From Variovorax paradoxus (GTDB taxonomy: Bacteria; Pseudomonadota; Gammaproteobacteria; Burkholderiales; Burkholderiaceae_C), in NCBI RefSeq assembly GCF_022009635.1, contig NZ_CP091716.1, positions 258,501-322,500 on the forward strand: DNA of 64,000 bases. The letters run 5' to 3'. Position 1 is the first letter of the stretch; each line of letters opens with the position of its first letter. Under the pieces are notes generated by a model, which did no database searches, was not told where the DNA came from, and saw only the letters and a list, made by a program, of their open reading frames with translations. The position numbers were made by a program, and so were the translations under genes. This document shows, piece by piece, positions 1-9,756 of the stretch.

Positions 1-227
1 CGCTTGGCGGTCTGGCGTGCATAGGCCGCCCCGCTGGCCGTGAGCGCCACGCCATGCCGCGTGCGGCGGAACAGCGCCACGCCCAGGAAGGCTTCGAGCG
101 TGCCGATCTGGCGCGACACCGCGCTCTGGGTGAGGGCCAGTTCCTGCGCGGCGCGCGTGTAGCTCTCGTGGCGCGCTGCCGCGTCGAAGCACACCAGGGT
201 CTGCAGGGGCGGTATCTTGCGGCGCAT
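1..227 (-). CDS. LysR-type regulator, truncated by window edge (probable glutarate regulator)
   Basis: Only the first ~75 codons lie in the window; the gene runs off the left end. Translating the minus strand from the ATG at 227 gives a typical LysR N-terminus: a helix-turn-helix with LQTLVCFDAAARHESYTRAA and LTQSAVSRQIGTLE, then the LFRRTRHGVALT wing. LysR proteins are DNA-binding sensors of pathway metabolites. It is divergent from gcdH across 186 bp, the arrangement seen for the glutarate regulator GcdR in other proteobacteria, so control of the gcdH/CoA-transferase unit is inferred from position. The ligand-binding domain is not visible. Confidence 0.85.
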   Translation of the reverse strand, partial: MRRKIPPLQTLVCFDAAARHESYTRAAQELALTQSAVSRQIGTLEAFLGVALFRRTRHGVALTASGAAYARQTAK

Positions 228-413
228 GTATGCCTGGAAAGTATGAATGGAACGCAGCGCCCGCCAATGGAGAAGCTGCCGGAACATCTTGCAAGACATT
301 CTACGAACGCATATCTGGGTGAGGAATCCTCGTTTGCGTCATGGCTCCCCGGTGGCTAGGATCGACCGATCCCCCTCTTTTTGTTTTCTTCCCCCTTCTC
401 CGGAGACAGCCAC

Positions 414-1613
414 ATGGCCGCCAAAGCGCAATTCCACTGGGACGACCCCCTTCTTCTCGACCAGCAACTGACCGACGAAGAACGCATGATCCGCGACGCG
501 GCCAACGCCTACTGCCAGGAGCGCCTGGCGCCCCGCGTCACCGAAGGCTTCCGCACCGGCGAGACCGACCCGGCCATCTTCCGCGAGATGGGCGCGCTCG
601 GCCTGCTCGGCCCGACCATCCCCGAGCAGTACGGCGGCCCCGGCCTCAACTACGTGGCCTACGGCCTGATCGCCCGCGAAGTCGAGCGCGTCGACTCCGG
701 CTACCGCTCGATGGCCAGCGTGCAGAGCTCGCTGGTGATGGTGCCCATCTTCGAATTCGGCACCGAGGCGCAGAAGCAGAAGTTCCTGCCCAAGCTCGCC
801 ACCGGCGAATGGATCGGCTGCTTCGGCCTGACCGAGCCCGACCACGGCTCCGACCCCGGCAGCATGGCCACGCGCGCCAAGAAGGTGCCGGGCGGCTACT
901 CGCTCAGCGGCTCGAAGATGTGGATCAGCAACTCGCCCATCGCCGACGTGTTCGTCGTGTGGGCCAAGGAAGTCAGCGAAAGCGGCACGGTCGGCCCCAT
1001 TCGCGGCTTCGTGCTCGAAAAGGGCATGAAGGGCCTCTCGGCCCCCGCCATCCACGGCAAGGTCGGCCTGCGTGCCAGCATCACCGGCGAGATCGTGATG
1101 GACGGCGTGTTCTGCCCCGAGGAAAACGCCTTCCCCGAAGTGCAGGGCCTCAAGGGCCCCTTCACCTGCCTGAACAGCGCCCGCTACGGCATCTCCTGGG
1201 GCGCCCTGGGCGCCGCCGAAGACTGCTGGCACCGCGCCCGCCAGTACACGCTGGACCGCAAGCAGTTCGGCCGCCCGCTGGCCGCCAACCAGCTCATCCA
1301 GAAGAAGCTGGCCGACATGCAGACCGAGATCACGCTGGGCCTGCAAGGCAGCCTGCGCCTGGGCCGCATGAAGGACGAAGGCATCGCCGCGGTGGAAATC
1401 ACCTCGATCATGAAGCGCAACAACTGCGGCAAGTCGCTGGACATCGCCCGCATGGCGCGCGACATGATGGGCGGCAACGGCATCAGCGACGAATTCGGCG
1501 TGGCCCGCCACCTGGTGAACCTGGAAGTGGTCAACACCTACGAAGGCACGCACGACATCCACGCGCTCATCCTGGGCCGCGCCATCACCGGCATCGCCGC
1601 GTTTTCGAACTAA
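414..1613 (+). CDS. gcdH: glutaryl-CoA dehydrogenase
   Basis: A 399-aa FAD-dependent acyl-CoA dehydrogenase that oxidatively decarboxylates glutaryl-CoA to crotonyl-CoA in lysine, tryptophan and glutarate breakdown; electrons pass to ETF. The FAD/substrate segment [17 protein letters not shown] is present, and the C-terminal [18 protein letters not shown] carries the expected catalytic Glu at about residue 377. Length is normal for the family. The start at 414 is chosen because GGAGA lies 7 bases upstream; an in-frame start at 381 would add 11 unlikely residues. The next gene is a CaiB-type CoA-transferase and a LysR gene is divergent, matching the gcdR-gcdH-gcdG arrangement known elsewhere. 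Confidence 0.95.
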   Translation: MAAKAQFHWDDPLLLDQQLTDEERMIRDAANAYCQERLAPRVTEGFRTGETDPAIFREMGALGLLGPTIPEQYGGPGLNYVAYGLIAREVERVDSGYRSMASVQSSLVMVPIFEFGTEAQKQKFLPKLATGEWIGCFGLTEPDHGSDPGSMATRAKKVPGGYSLSGSKMWISNSPIADVFVVWAKEVSESGTVGPIRGFVLEKGMKGLSAPAIHGKVGLRASITGEIVMDGVFCPEENAFPEVQGLKGPFTCLNSARYGISWGALGAAEDCWHRARQYTLDRKQFGRPLAANQLIQKKLADMQTEITLGLQGSLRLGRMKDEGIAAVEITSIMKRNNCGKSLDIARMARDMMGGNGISDEFGVARHLVNLEVVNTYEGTHDIHALILGRAITGIAAFSN

Positions 1614-1695
1614 CCCCCAGTCTTACTCACTTCGTGTACACGCCAACCCCCTTCCAGGGGGCGACGCCAGCGGCCCGGCAAAGCCGGTTCCGCGG
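1614..1695 (+). repeat. dispersed two-hairpin intergenic repeat, copy 1
   Basis: An ~82-bp element begins at the base after the gcdH stop. It holds hairpin A (CCCCCT-TCC-AGGGGG, 1647-1661) and hairpin B (CCGGC-AAA-GCCGG, 1675-1687), ending in GGTTCCGCGG. The same order of blocks recurs at 7001-7085, 13338-13422 (minus) and 49115-49199. There is no T-run after either hairpin, so this is not a standard intrinsic terminator. It resembles REP/RIP-type intergenic palindromes; function unknown. Confidence 0.85.
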
Positions 1696-1728
1696 CATCT
1701 CTCGAACAGCGAGACAACACCGACTCAG

Positions 1729-2973
1729 ATGACGATGAACAAACCGGCCGCAGCACTCGACGGCATCAAGGTCCTGGATCTGTCCCGCGTGCTCGCGGGC
1801 CCGTGGTGCACGCAGATCCTGGCGGACCTGGGCGCCGACGTCGTCAAGATCGAGCGCCCCGGCGTCGGCGACGACACGCGCACCTGGGGGCCGCCCTTCA
1901 TCAAGGACGCCGACGGCAACGACACCGACCAGGCCAGCTACTTCACCGCCTGCAACCGCAACAAGCGCTCGGTCACGGTCGACATGGCCACGCCCGAGGG
2001 GCAGGCGCTGCTCAGGCAGATGGCGGCGCAGGCCGACATCGTGGTGGAGAACTTCAAGACCGGCGGCCTCAAGCAATACGGCCTCGACCAGGAAAGCCTG
2101 CGCGCGGCCAACCCGCGCCTCATCTACTGCAGCGTCACCGGCTTCGGCCACGACGGACCCTACGCGGAGCGCGCCGGCTACGACCTGATGATCCAGGCCA
2201 TGACCGGCATGATGAGCATCACCGGCCGTCCCGACGACGTGCCCGGCGGCGGCCCGCTGCGCGTGGGCGTGGCGCTGACCGACCTGTTCACCGGCGTCTA
2301 CGCCAGCACCGCCATCCTGGCCGCGCTGCAGGTGCGCGACCGCACCGGCGAAGGCCAGCACATCGACATGGCGCTGCTCGACGTGGGCATGGCCATCCTC
2401 GCCAACCAGGCGAGCGCCTTCCTCAACACCGGCAAGGCGCCCGGGCGCCAGGGCAACACGCACCCGAGCCTCGCGCCATACCAGGACTTCCCGACGCAGG
2501 ACGGCGCGATGCTGCTGGCCATCGGCAACAACGGCCAGTTCGCGCGCTTCTGCGAAGCCGGCGGCCACCCCGAGTGGGCGAGCGACGCGCGCTTTGCCAC
2601 CAACACCCTTCGCGTGAAGCACCGCGGCGTGCTCATTCCGATGATGGAAGAACTCACGCGCACCCGCACCACGGCCGCGTGGGTCACGCTGCTCGAGGAC
2701 AAGGCCGTGCCCTGCGGCCCGATCAACGACATCGCGCAGGCCTTCGACGACGCGCAGGTGCAGGCGCGCGGCCTCAAGGTGACGCTGCCGCGCGACGCGG
2801 GCGACGGCATTGCCAGCATCGCCGGCGTGGCGAGCCCGCTGCGCCTGTCGGCCACGCCGCCGGTGCTGCGCCACGCGCCGCCCGCGCTGGGCCAGCACAC
2901 GCGCGAGGTGCTTGCCGAGATGGGCATCGACGACGCCCGCTTCGACGCCCTGCGATCCGCCGGCGTGGTCTGA
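1729..2973 (+). CDS. CaiB/BaiF family CoA-transferase (probable glutarate CoA-transferase)
   Basis: A 414-aa class III CoA-transferase. The N-terminal signature VLDLSRVLAGPWCTQILADL and the GADVVKIERPGVGDDTR segment are clear, as is the internal MALLDVG region where the family carries its catalytic Asp. Such enzymes move CoA between acids through mixed anhydride and thioester intermediates. Position 115 bp after gcdH suggests activation of glutarate to glutaryl-CoA, probably from succinyl-CoA, feeding GcdH. The substrate is inferred from context only. ATGs at 1729 and 1735 are both possible, since neither has a strong ribosome binding site. Confidence 0.88.
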   Translation: MTMNKPAAALDGIKVLDLSRVLAGPWCTQILADLGADVVKIERPGVGDDTRTWGPPFIKDADGNDTDQASYFTACNRNKRSVTVDMATPEGQALLRQMAAQADIVVENFKTGGLKQYGLDQESLRAANPRLIYCSVTGFGHDGPYAERAGYDLMIQAMTGMMSITGRPDDVPGGGPLRVGVALTDLFTGVYASTAILAALQVRDRTGEGQHIDMALLDVGMAILANQASAFLNTGKAPGRQGNTHPSLAPYQDFPTQDGAMLLAIGNNGQFARFCEAGGHPEWASDARFATNTLRVKHRGVLIPMMEELTRTRTTAAWVTLLEDKAVPCGPINDIAQAFDDAQVQARGLKVTLPRDAGDGIASIAGVASPLRLSATPPVLRHAPPALGQHTREVLAEMGIDDARFDALRSAGVV

Positions 2974-2986
2974 AGAGGCGTCAGGC

Positions 2987-3418
2987 ATGACGAGCCCGAT
3001 GCGCCCACCGTTCTCGGTGCTGCGCATCGACCATGTCGTGCTGCGCGTGAAAGACATGGAGCGCGCCGTCGCGTTCTATCGCGAGGTGCTGGGCTGCACC
3101 GTCGAGAAGCGCCGCGACGACCTGGGGCTCGTGCACATGCGCGCCGGCGCGAGCCTGATCGACCTCGTCTCGCCCGACGGCCCGCTGGGGCGGCAGGGCG
3201 GGGCGCTGCCGGGTGCCGAGGGCCGCAACCTCGATCACCTCTGCCTGCGCATCGAGCCCTTCGACGAAGCCGGCATCCGCGCGCTGATGGCGCGGCACGG
3301 CGTCGCCATCCACGGCGAGGTGCACCACAACTTCGGCGCCGAGGGCAACGGCCCGTCGATCTACTTCAGCGACCCCGACGGCAACACCGTCGAACTCAAG
3401 GGGCCCGCGGCAGCCTAG
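2987..3418 (+). CDS. VOC/glyoxalase superfamily protein
   Basis: A 143-aa single-domain protein of the vicinal oxygen chelate fold. It has the opening LRIDHVVLRVKDMERAVAFY, a central NLDHLCLRIE and the closing IYFSDPDGNTVELKG, each contributing metal-ligand positions (His, Glu) typical of the fold. Members include glyoxalase I, fosfomycin-inactivating enzymes and epimerases, and the sequence alone does not choose between them. It starts 13 bp after the CoA-transferase stop, with GAGG upstream of the ATG, so it is probably co-transcribed. A link to glutarate metabolism is not established. Confidence 0.8.
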   Translation: MTSPMRPPFSVLRIDHVVLRVKDMERAVAFYREVLGCTVEKRRDDLGLVHMRAGASLIDLVSPDGPLGRQGGALPGAEGRNLDHLCLRIEPFDEAGIRALMARHGVAIHGEVHHNFGAEGNGPSIYFSDPDGNTVELKGPAAA

Positions 3419-3606
3419 CCGCTTTCTTCCTGCCTTCTCTTCTTGCGGATTTGTACGCCACTGTGTCCGGCGGCGCGGTGCATACACGCGCATGCAAATC
3501 CCCCGCCTGCTCGACACATCGCGGATACAGCCCGCCGATGTAATTCATGCACCGCCAGCGGGGCGAACGACACACAAGTTCATCACTTCCATCGCAAGGA
3601 ACCATC

Positions 3607-4020
3607 ATGTCCGACAAGCAAGTCCTCTACACCGGCAAGACCCACACCACCGGCGGCCGCCTGGGCGCATCGCGCAGCAGCGACGGCCATCTCGACATCC
3701 AGCTCTCGCCGCCCGGCGGCAACGGCACGGGCACCAACCCCGAGCAACTGTTCGCGGCAGGCTGGTCGGCCTGCTTCATCGGCGCGATGGGCAAGGCCGC
3801 CGGCAACCTGAAGGTCAAGCTGCCGGCCGACCTGTCGGTGGACGCCGAAGTCGACCTCGTGCTGGAGGAGGGCCAGTACTTCCTGCAGGCGCGGCTGAAC
3901 GTGAGCCTGCCGGGCCTGGACCGCGACACCGCGCAAGCGGTGGTCGAGGCCGCGCACCAGACCTGCCCTTACTCCAAGCTCACGCGCGGCAACATCGAGG
4001 TCGAACTCAATCTGGTCTGA
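3607..4020 (+). CDS. ohr: organic hydroperoxide resistance protein (Ohr, OsmC superfamily)
   Basis: A 137-aa cytosolic thiol peroxidase that reduces organic hydroperoxides using two cysteines re-reduced by lipoamide. The two expected motifs are present: AGWSACFIGAM (Cys56) and QTCPYSKLTRGN (Cys120). Opening residues KQVLYTGKTHTTGGR are typical of Ohr rather than OsmC. The start at 3607 is supported by AAGGA about 10 bases upstream; an upstream in-frame start at 3547 adds a low-complexity leader. No OhrR-type MarR regulator is adjacent. The gene is convergent with the next one, the stop codons being 1 bp apart. Confidence 0.93.
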   Translation: MSDKQVLYTGKTHTTGGRLGASRSSDGHLDIQLSPPGGNGTGTNPEQLFAAGWSACFIGAMGKAAGNLKVKLPADLSVDAEVDLVLEEGQYFLQARLNVSLPGLDRDTAQAVVEAAHQTCPYSKLTRGNIEVELNLV

Positions 4021-4021
4021 G

Positions 4022-4480
4022 TCAGCCCGCGCGCCCGATGGTCGCCACCGCGAACACCGCCACGCCCAGCGCAAGATTCAGCATCACCAGCTTGCGCACG
4101 GTGTTCAGCCGCGCGGCGGCCACGGGCCAGGCGCTTTCTTCCACCGCGCGCCGCAGCGCCCGGAACACCGAGGCGCGGATGTAGACGTAGATCGCGGCCA
4201 TCACGATCGCGATGCTCATCATGGCCTCGATGCGCCAGTGCAGGCCGCGAAAGCCGCCTGCCGCCATGATCATTCCCACGCCGCTCACGAACAGCAGCGT
4301 GACCGACGCATCCACCCCCACGAAGAAGCGCCGCAGCGTCGCGGCCATCATGCGCAGGCGCAGCGGCGGCTCCAGCGTGGCGACGGCCGAGGGGCGCACC
4401 GCGAAGTGCATGGTCGCCATGCCGCCGACCCAGAAGGCGGCGCACAGCAGATGAATGAAGAGTGCGATGACGTAGGACAT
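4022..4480 (-). CDS. CopD-like four-helix membrane protein
   Basis: A 152-aa integral membrane protein with four predicted hydrophobic helices: near residues 4-26, 58-76, 84-101 and 128-148. The first helix contains IHLLCAAFWVGGM, the His-rich pattern typical of CopD-like domains, and VDASVTLLFVSGVGM follows. CopD-domain proteins have been linked to copper handling, but many short ones are uncharacterised. It lies alone between convergent ohr and a LysR gene transcribed on the same strand. Function is not established. Confidence 0.65.
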   Translation of the reverse strand: MSYVIALFIHLLCAAFWVGGMATMHFAVRPSAVATLEPPLRLRMMAATLRRFFVGVDASVTLLFVSGVGMIMAAGGFRGLHWRIEAMMSIAIVMAAIYVYIRASVFRALRRAVEESAWPVAAARLNTVRKLVMLNLALGVAVFAVATIGRAG

Positions 4481-4547
4481 GGGGCCCGATCAGAACACCG
4501 AAGCGGCCATGCGCGCAATGCGGCAGACCAACCCCCTTGGGGCCTGT

Positions 4548-5516
4548 TCAGGCTGCGGTGCTTCTGGCCCGCGCGGCCGTGCGCTTCTCCTTGCCGGGCG
4601 TGTCGTCGGCATAGCGCCGCATGTCGGCCACCACCCGGCGCAGCAGCTCGGCCGCGGCCGGCGACAGCATGCGCCCGTGGCGCGACACGATGTGCGAGCG
4701 CCCCTGCGACAGCAGCGGGTTCTTCATCGGCAGCTCCACCAGGTCGGGGTTGTTGGCGTTGGGCGTGAGCGAAATGCGCGTGCCCAGCGTGTAGCCCAGC
4801 CCGGCCGACACGAAATGGCCGAGCGCGCTGAACGACGTGGTGGTCAGCAGCGCGGGCAGCCGCACGCCCTCGCTGACCTCCGCGGCCTCGATGTGCTGGC
4901 GCACGCCGAAGTGGCGGTGCAGCGTGGCGCCGGGGTAGGGCAGCAGGTCGGCCAGCTTCAGCGGCCTGCCCAGCTGCGCGAGCGGGTGCGAGCGCAGCAC
5001 CATCGCCTGGATGGGCTGCGGATGCGACTGGTGCGAGGTGAGCCGGTCGTCCTTGGGCGGCTGGAACAGCATGCCGATGTGGGCGCGCTCCTCGACCACG
5101 CGGCGCACGATCTCGTCGGTGCTGGCCACGTCGAGCTCGATGGTGATCTTCGGGTGCGTGGTCATGAAGTCGCGCAGGCTGTGGCGCATGAGCCAGTCGA
5201 CGTACCCCTCGCCCGCCACCACGTCGATGTGCCCGCGCTCGATCTTGCGGATGCTGTCCATCTGCGCCATGAGGTGCTGCTTCTGGCTGTTCTGGCGCCG
5301 CACGTAGCCGGCCAGCATCTCGCCCGCGTCGGTGGCCACCACGCCGCGTCCGTGGCGCTCCAGCAGGGGCACGCCGCACTCCTGTTCGAGGATGCCGATG
5401 GCGCGGCTGACGGCCGAGGGGTCCATGTCCAGCACGTCGGCGGCGCCGCGCACCGAGCCGCTGTCGAGCACCTGCATGAAGTAGCGCACGCGGCGCGTGT
5501 CGAGCTTGTCGTCCAT
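4548..5516 (-). CDS. LysR-type transcriptional regulator
   Basis: A 322-aa LysR protein. The N-terminal helix-turn-helix (RYFMQVLDSGSVRGAADVL, then MDPSAVSRAIGILEQECG) is followed by a periplasmic-binding-like effector domain. The start at 5516 is supported by AGGAGA just upstream; an upstream in-frame ATG at 5561 lacks a site. It is divergent from the DUF3100 transporter at 5644, and the spacer carries a perfect 16-bp palindrome (5551-5566). It probably controls the transporter-amidohydrolase operon and itself. The C-terminus is a basic, low-complexity tail (KEKRTAARARSTAA). Confidence 0.9.
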   Translation of the reverse strand: MDDKLDTRRVRYFMQVLDSGSVRGAADVLDMDPSAVSRAIGILEQECGVPLLERHGRGVVATDAGEMLAGYVRRQNSQKQHLMAQMDSIRKIERGHIDVVAGEGYVDWLMRHSLRDFMTTHPKITIELDVASTDEIVRRVVEERAHIGMLFQPPKDDRLTSHQSHPQPIQAMVLRSHPLAQLGRPLKLADLLPYPGATLHRHFGVRQHIEAAEVSEGVRLPALLTTTSFSALGHFVSAGLGYTLGTRISLTPNANNPDLVELPMKNPLLSQGRSHIVSRHGRMLSPAAAELLRRVVADMRRYADDTPGKEKRTAARARSTAA

Positions 5517-5550
5517 GGCCCGGTCTCCTGAAAATCGTGGCGAGTGTTGC

Positions 5551-5566
5551 ATTCGATGCATCGAAT
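5551..5566. promoter_or_regulatory. 16-bp perfect palindrome, candidate LysR operator
   Basis: ATTCGATGCATCGAAT reads identically on both strands. It lies in the 127-bp spacer between the divergent LysR gene (start 5516) and the DUF3100 gene (start 5644). A related half-site, ATTGATGCAAT, follows about 17 bp further on. Position and symmetry fit a LysR recognition site; binding is inferred. Confidence 0.55.
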
Positions 5567-5643
5567 ATCCTTATTTACGGTCATTGATGCAATAGAGCCG
5601 GACGCGGAAACTCCCCGGCATTCCGCCAGAAGAAGCCCCACCC

Positions 5644-6987
5644 ATGACCTCCGCCGCCTCCGCACCCCTCTCCGCTGCCGCGCCCTGCGGCGCCTCCGGA
5701 AAACTCAAGCTCGCGCTCGTCACGCTGGCCATCGTGGCCGGGGCCGAGCTCATCGGGCCGGTGCAGTTCAGCGTCGGCCCCGGCAAGGTGGCGCTGCTGC
5801 CGATGCTGTGGGCGCTGCTGATCGCGGCCGTGTGGGGCGTCGCGCAGCGCCGCCTGCCGGGCGCGGTGCGCGTGGCCACCGCCGAGCAGTCGCTGGCCGG
5901 CGGCCTGCTGAACGCGGGGCTGCTGCTGTTCGTGGTGAAGCTGGGCCTGACGGTGGGCGCCGCGCTGCCGCAGGTCAAGCAGGCCGGCTGGGCGCTGCTG
6001 TTCCAGGAGTTCGGCCATGCGCTCGGCACCCTGGCGTTGGGCCTGCCGCTGGCGCTGCTGCTGGGCATCAAGCGCGAGGCCGTGGGCGCGACCTTTTCTG
6101 TGGGCCGCGAGGGCAACCTCGTGATCATCGGAGAGAAGTACGGCATGGCCTCGCCCGAAGGCCGCGGCGTGCTGGCCGAGTACATCACCGGCACCGTGCT
6201 GGGCGCGCTCTTCATCGCGGTGCTGGCGGGCTTCGTGGCCAGCCTGCACATCTTCGATCCGCGTTCGCTGGCCATGGGCGCCGGCGTGGGCTCGGGCAGC
6301 CTGATGGCCGCCGCGCTGGGCGCCATCGCCGCGCAGCAGCCGGCCGAGATGCTGCCGCAGCTCACCGCCATCGCCGCCGCGTCGAACCTGCTGACCACCG
6401 TGGCCGGCTTCTACTTCACGCTGTTCCTGTCGCTGCCCCTTTGCTCGTGGCTCTACGGCAAGCTGGAGCCGGTGCTGGGCCGCTTCTCGAAGCGCGGCGC
6501 GCAGGACGCGGCGGGCACGGGCGCCGTGTCGCAAGTCAGCTTGGCGCACGGCGGTGCCATGTCGCTGCGCGACACGCTGGTCGCCTGGGCCGTGGTGGGC
6601 GGCGGCGTGCTCATCGGCAATTCGCTGACCTACAAGGTGCCGCTGCTGGTGTCGCTCGAAGGCATGGCCGCGGTGGTGGTCATCGCGCTGGTGGTCGAGG
6701 GCATCAAGCGCCTGGTGCCGCGCCTGCCGATGGTGCTGATGCTGTCGGTGGTGGCCACCCTGGCGGGCATTCCGGGGCTGTTCCCGTTCTCGGACGCGCT
6801 CATCGCCATCACCGGCAAGCTCAACTTCCTGGCCTTCACCACGCCGGTGCTGGCGCTGGCCGGCTTCTCGGTCGCCAAGGACCTGCCGGTGTTCCGCCAG
6901 CTGGGCTGGCGCATCGTGGTGGTGTCGCTCACCGCCACGGCCGGCACCTTCCTAGGCGCGACCCTGATCGCCGAATTCTTCCACTGA
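5644..6987 (+). CDS. DUF3100 family membrane transporter
   Basis: A 447-aa polytopic inner-membrane protein with about 10-12 hydrophobic segments, including LALVTLAIVAGAELIGPVQF, AGLLLFVVKLGLTVGAALPQ and a C-terminal VVVSLTATAGTFLGATLIAEF. The conserved middle (FSVGREGNLVIIGEKYGMASPEG) fits the DUF3100 family, whose genes, as I recall, often sit beside M20 amidohydrolases, as here. Probable role is uptake or export of the amidohydrolase substrate or product, for example an N-acyl amino acid. No substrate is proven. It is the first gene of a plus-strand unit facing a LysR regulator. Confidence 0.75.
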   Translation: MTSAASAPLSAAAPCGASGKLKLALVTLAIVAGAELIGPVQFSVGPGKVALLPMLWALLIAAVWGVAQRRLPGAVRVATAEQSLAGGLLNAGLLLFVVKLGLTVGAALPQVKQAGWALLFQEFGHALGTLALGLPLALLLGIKREAVGATFSVGREGNLVIIGEKYGMASPEGRGVLAEYITGTVLGALFIAVLAGFVASLHIFDPRSLAMGAGVGSGSLMAAALGAIAAQQPAEMLPQLTAIAAASNLLTTVAGFYFTLFLSLPLCSWLYGKLEPVLGRFSKRGAQDAAGTGAVSQVSLAHGGAMSLRDTLVAWAVVGGGVLIGNSLTYKVPLLVSLEGMAAVVVIALVVEGIKRLVPRLPMVLMLSVVATLAGIPGLFPFSDALIAITGKLNFLAFTTPVLALAGFSVAKDLPVFRQLGWRIVVVSLTATAGTFLGATLIAEFFH

Positions 6988-7000
6988 CGAAAAAGGCTCG

Positions 7001-7085
7001 CCCCCAGGCTGCGCGCACTTCGTGTCGCGCACGCCTTCCCCCTACCGGGGGCAACACCTGCGGCCCGGCAAAGCCGGTTCCGCGG
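7001..7085 (+). repeat. dispersed two-hairpin intergenic repeat, copy 2
   Basis: An ~85-bp copy lies 13 bp after the DUF3100 stop and 51 bp before the M20 gene. It has the opening CCCCCAGGCT and CGCACTTCGTGTCGC block, hairpin A (CCCCCT-ACC-GGGGGC region) and hairpin B CCGGC-AAA-GCCGG, ending GGTTCCGCGG. It sits inside a same-direction gene pair, so it could affect mRNA processing or stability between the two cistrons. Confidence 0.85.
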
Positions 7086-7136
7086 TATTTCCCGAAAAGT
7101 CCTTCCAGTCCCCACTCATCAACCGAGATCATTCCC

Positions 7137-8306
7137 ATGTACCGCGACCCCGAAATCGCCGAAGACACCCGCGCCCGCATGCTGAGCTGGCGCCGCGACA
7201 TCCACGCCAACCCCGAGACCGCCTTCGAGGAGCACCGCACCGCCAACGTCGTCGCCAACGCGCTGATGCTGATGGGCCTGCCGGTGCACCGCGGCCTGGC
7301 CGGCACCGGCGTGGTCGGCACGCTGAAGAACGGCGAAGGCCCGAGCATCGCGCTGCGCGCCGACCTGGACGCGCTCAACATGCAGGAGCTGGGCACGCAG
7401 GCGCATGCCTCCAAGTGCGTCGGCAAGATGCACGCCTGCGGCCATGACGGCCACACGGCCATGCTGCTGGGCGCGGCCGAGCACCTGTCGCGCCACAAGC
7501 CCTTCAAGGGCACGGTGCACTTCGTGTTCCAGCCCGCCGAGGAGAACGAAGGTGGCGGCCGCGTGATGGTGGAAGAGGGCCTGTTCGACCAGTTCCCTGC
7601 CGACGCCGTCTACGGCATGCACAACTTCCCGGCTCTGCCGCGCGGCCAGTTCGCGATCCGCAAGGGCACGATGACGGCTTTTCTCGACACCTTCGAGATC
7701 GTCGTCACCGGCAAGGGCAGCCACGGCGCCATGCCCGAGACCGGCATCGACTCGGTGGTGGTCTCGGCCCAGCTCGTCAACGCGCTGCAGACCATCGTGA
7801 GCCGCCGCACCGGCGCGACCGACTCGGCCGTGGTCAGCGTCACGCAGATCCACGGCGGCGATACCTGGAACGTGATTCCCGAAACGGTGGTGCTGCGCGG
7901 CACCGTGCGCACGCTCGATGCCGCCATCCAGGACAAGACCCAGGCCGCCATGCAGCAGATCTGCGACGGCGTGGCCGCCACGCACGGCGCGAAGGTGGCG
8001 CTCGACTACCGCCGCGGCTACCCCGGCGTGGTCAACACGCCCGCCGAGACCGATGCCGCCGTGGCCGCCGCCGCCAGCCTGGTCGACCGCGCGCAGGTCA
8101 AGACCGACATTCCGCCGGCCATGGGTTCGGAAGACTTCGCCTTCATGCTGCAGAAGCGCCCGGGCGCCTACATCGGCATCGGCGCGGGCGAGGGCCCGAA
8201 CGACCCGAACGTGCACAACCCGTACTACGACTTCAACGACAACATCCTTCCCCTGGGCGCGGCCTACTGGGTGGCGCTGGTCAAGCAGCAACTCCCTGCC
8301 GCATGA
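7137..8306 (+). CDS. M20 family metallo-amidohydrolase (aminoacylase/hippurate hydrolase type)
   Basis: A 389-aa cytosolic peptidase-family M20D enzyme that hydrolyses N-acyl amino acids such as hippurate. Metal-binding and catalytic motifs are intact: [46 protein letters not shown], and the C-terminal MGSEDFAFM. The dimerisation insert with [14 protein letters not shown] is present. Start ATG 7137. It follows the DUF3100 transporter in the same direction and is followed after 7 bp by serine dehydratase, suggesting acylated amino acids are imported, deacylated and deaminated. The exact substrate is not evident. Confidence 0.88.
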   Translation: MYRDPEIAEDTRARMLSWRRDIHANPETAFEEHRTANVVANALMLMGLPVHRGLAGTGVVGTLKNGEGPSIALRADLDALNMQELGTQAHASKCVGKMHACGHDGHTAMLLGAAEHLSRHKPFKGTVHFVFQPAEENEGGGRVMVEEGLFDQFPADAVYGMHNFPALPRGQFAIRKGTMTAFLDTFEIVVTGKGSHGAMPETGIDSVVVSAQLVNALQTIVSRRTGATDSAVVSVTQIHGGDTWNVIPETVVLRGTVRTLDAAIQDKTQAAMQQICDGVAATHGAKVALDYRRGYPGVVNTPAETDAAVAAAASLVDRAQVKTDIPPAMGSEDFAFMLQKRPGAYIGIGAGEGPNDPNVHNPYYDFNDNILPLGAAYWVALVKQQLPAA

Positions 8307-8313
8307 TGCGCTG

Positions 8314-9696
<1,383 letters not shown>

Positions 9697-9756
9697 CGGA
9701 GGCTGCGTCAGAATGACCGGCTCACTGTTGTATCCAACACAGAAAGCCGAGGCCAC

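Noticed and set aside
339..1562. 407-aa open frame antisense to gcdH
   Set aside because: A His/Ala-rich shadow of the codon pattern in GC-rich DNA; the plus-strand frame encodes a complete acyl-CoA dehydrogenase.
1647..1687. Hairpins of the dispersed repeat as rho-independent terminators
   Set aside because: No T-run follows either stem in any copy, and two copies lie between or inside same-direction genes.
5544..8306. 920-aa frame apparently joining the DUF3100 gene region to the M20 hydrolase
   Set aside because: Its first ~530 residues are out-of-frame Arg/Ala-rich sequence over the DUF3100 gene; only the part from 7137 is a real protein.
7918..8313. N-terminal extension of the serine dehydratase frame
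   Set aside because: Pro/Arg-rich shadow of the M20 gene; the family N-terminus begins at the ATG at 8314.
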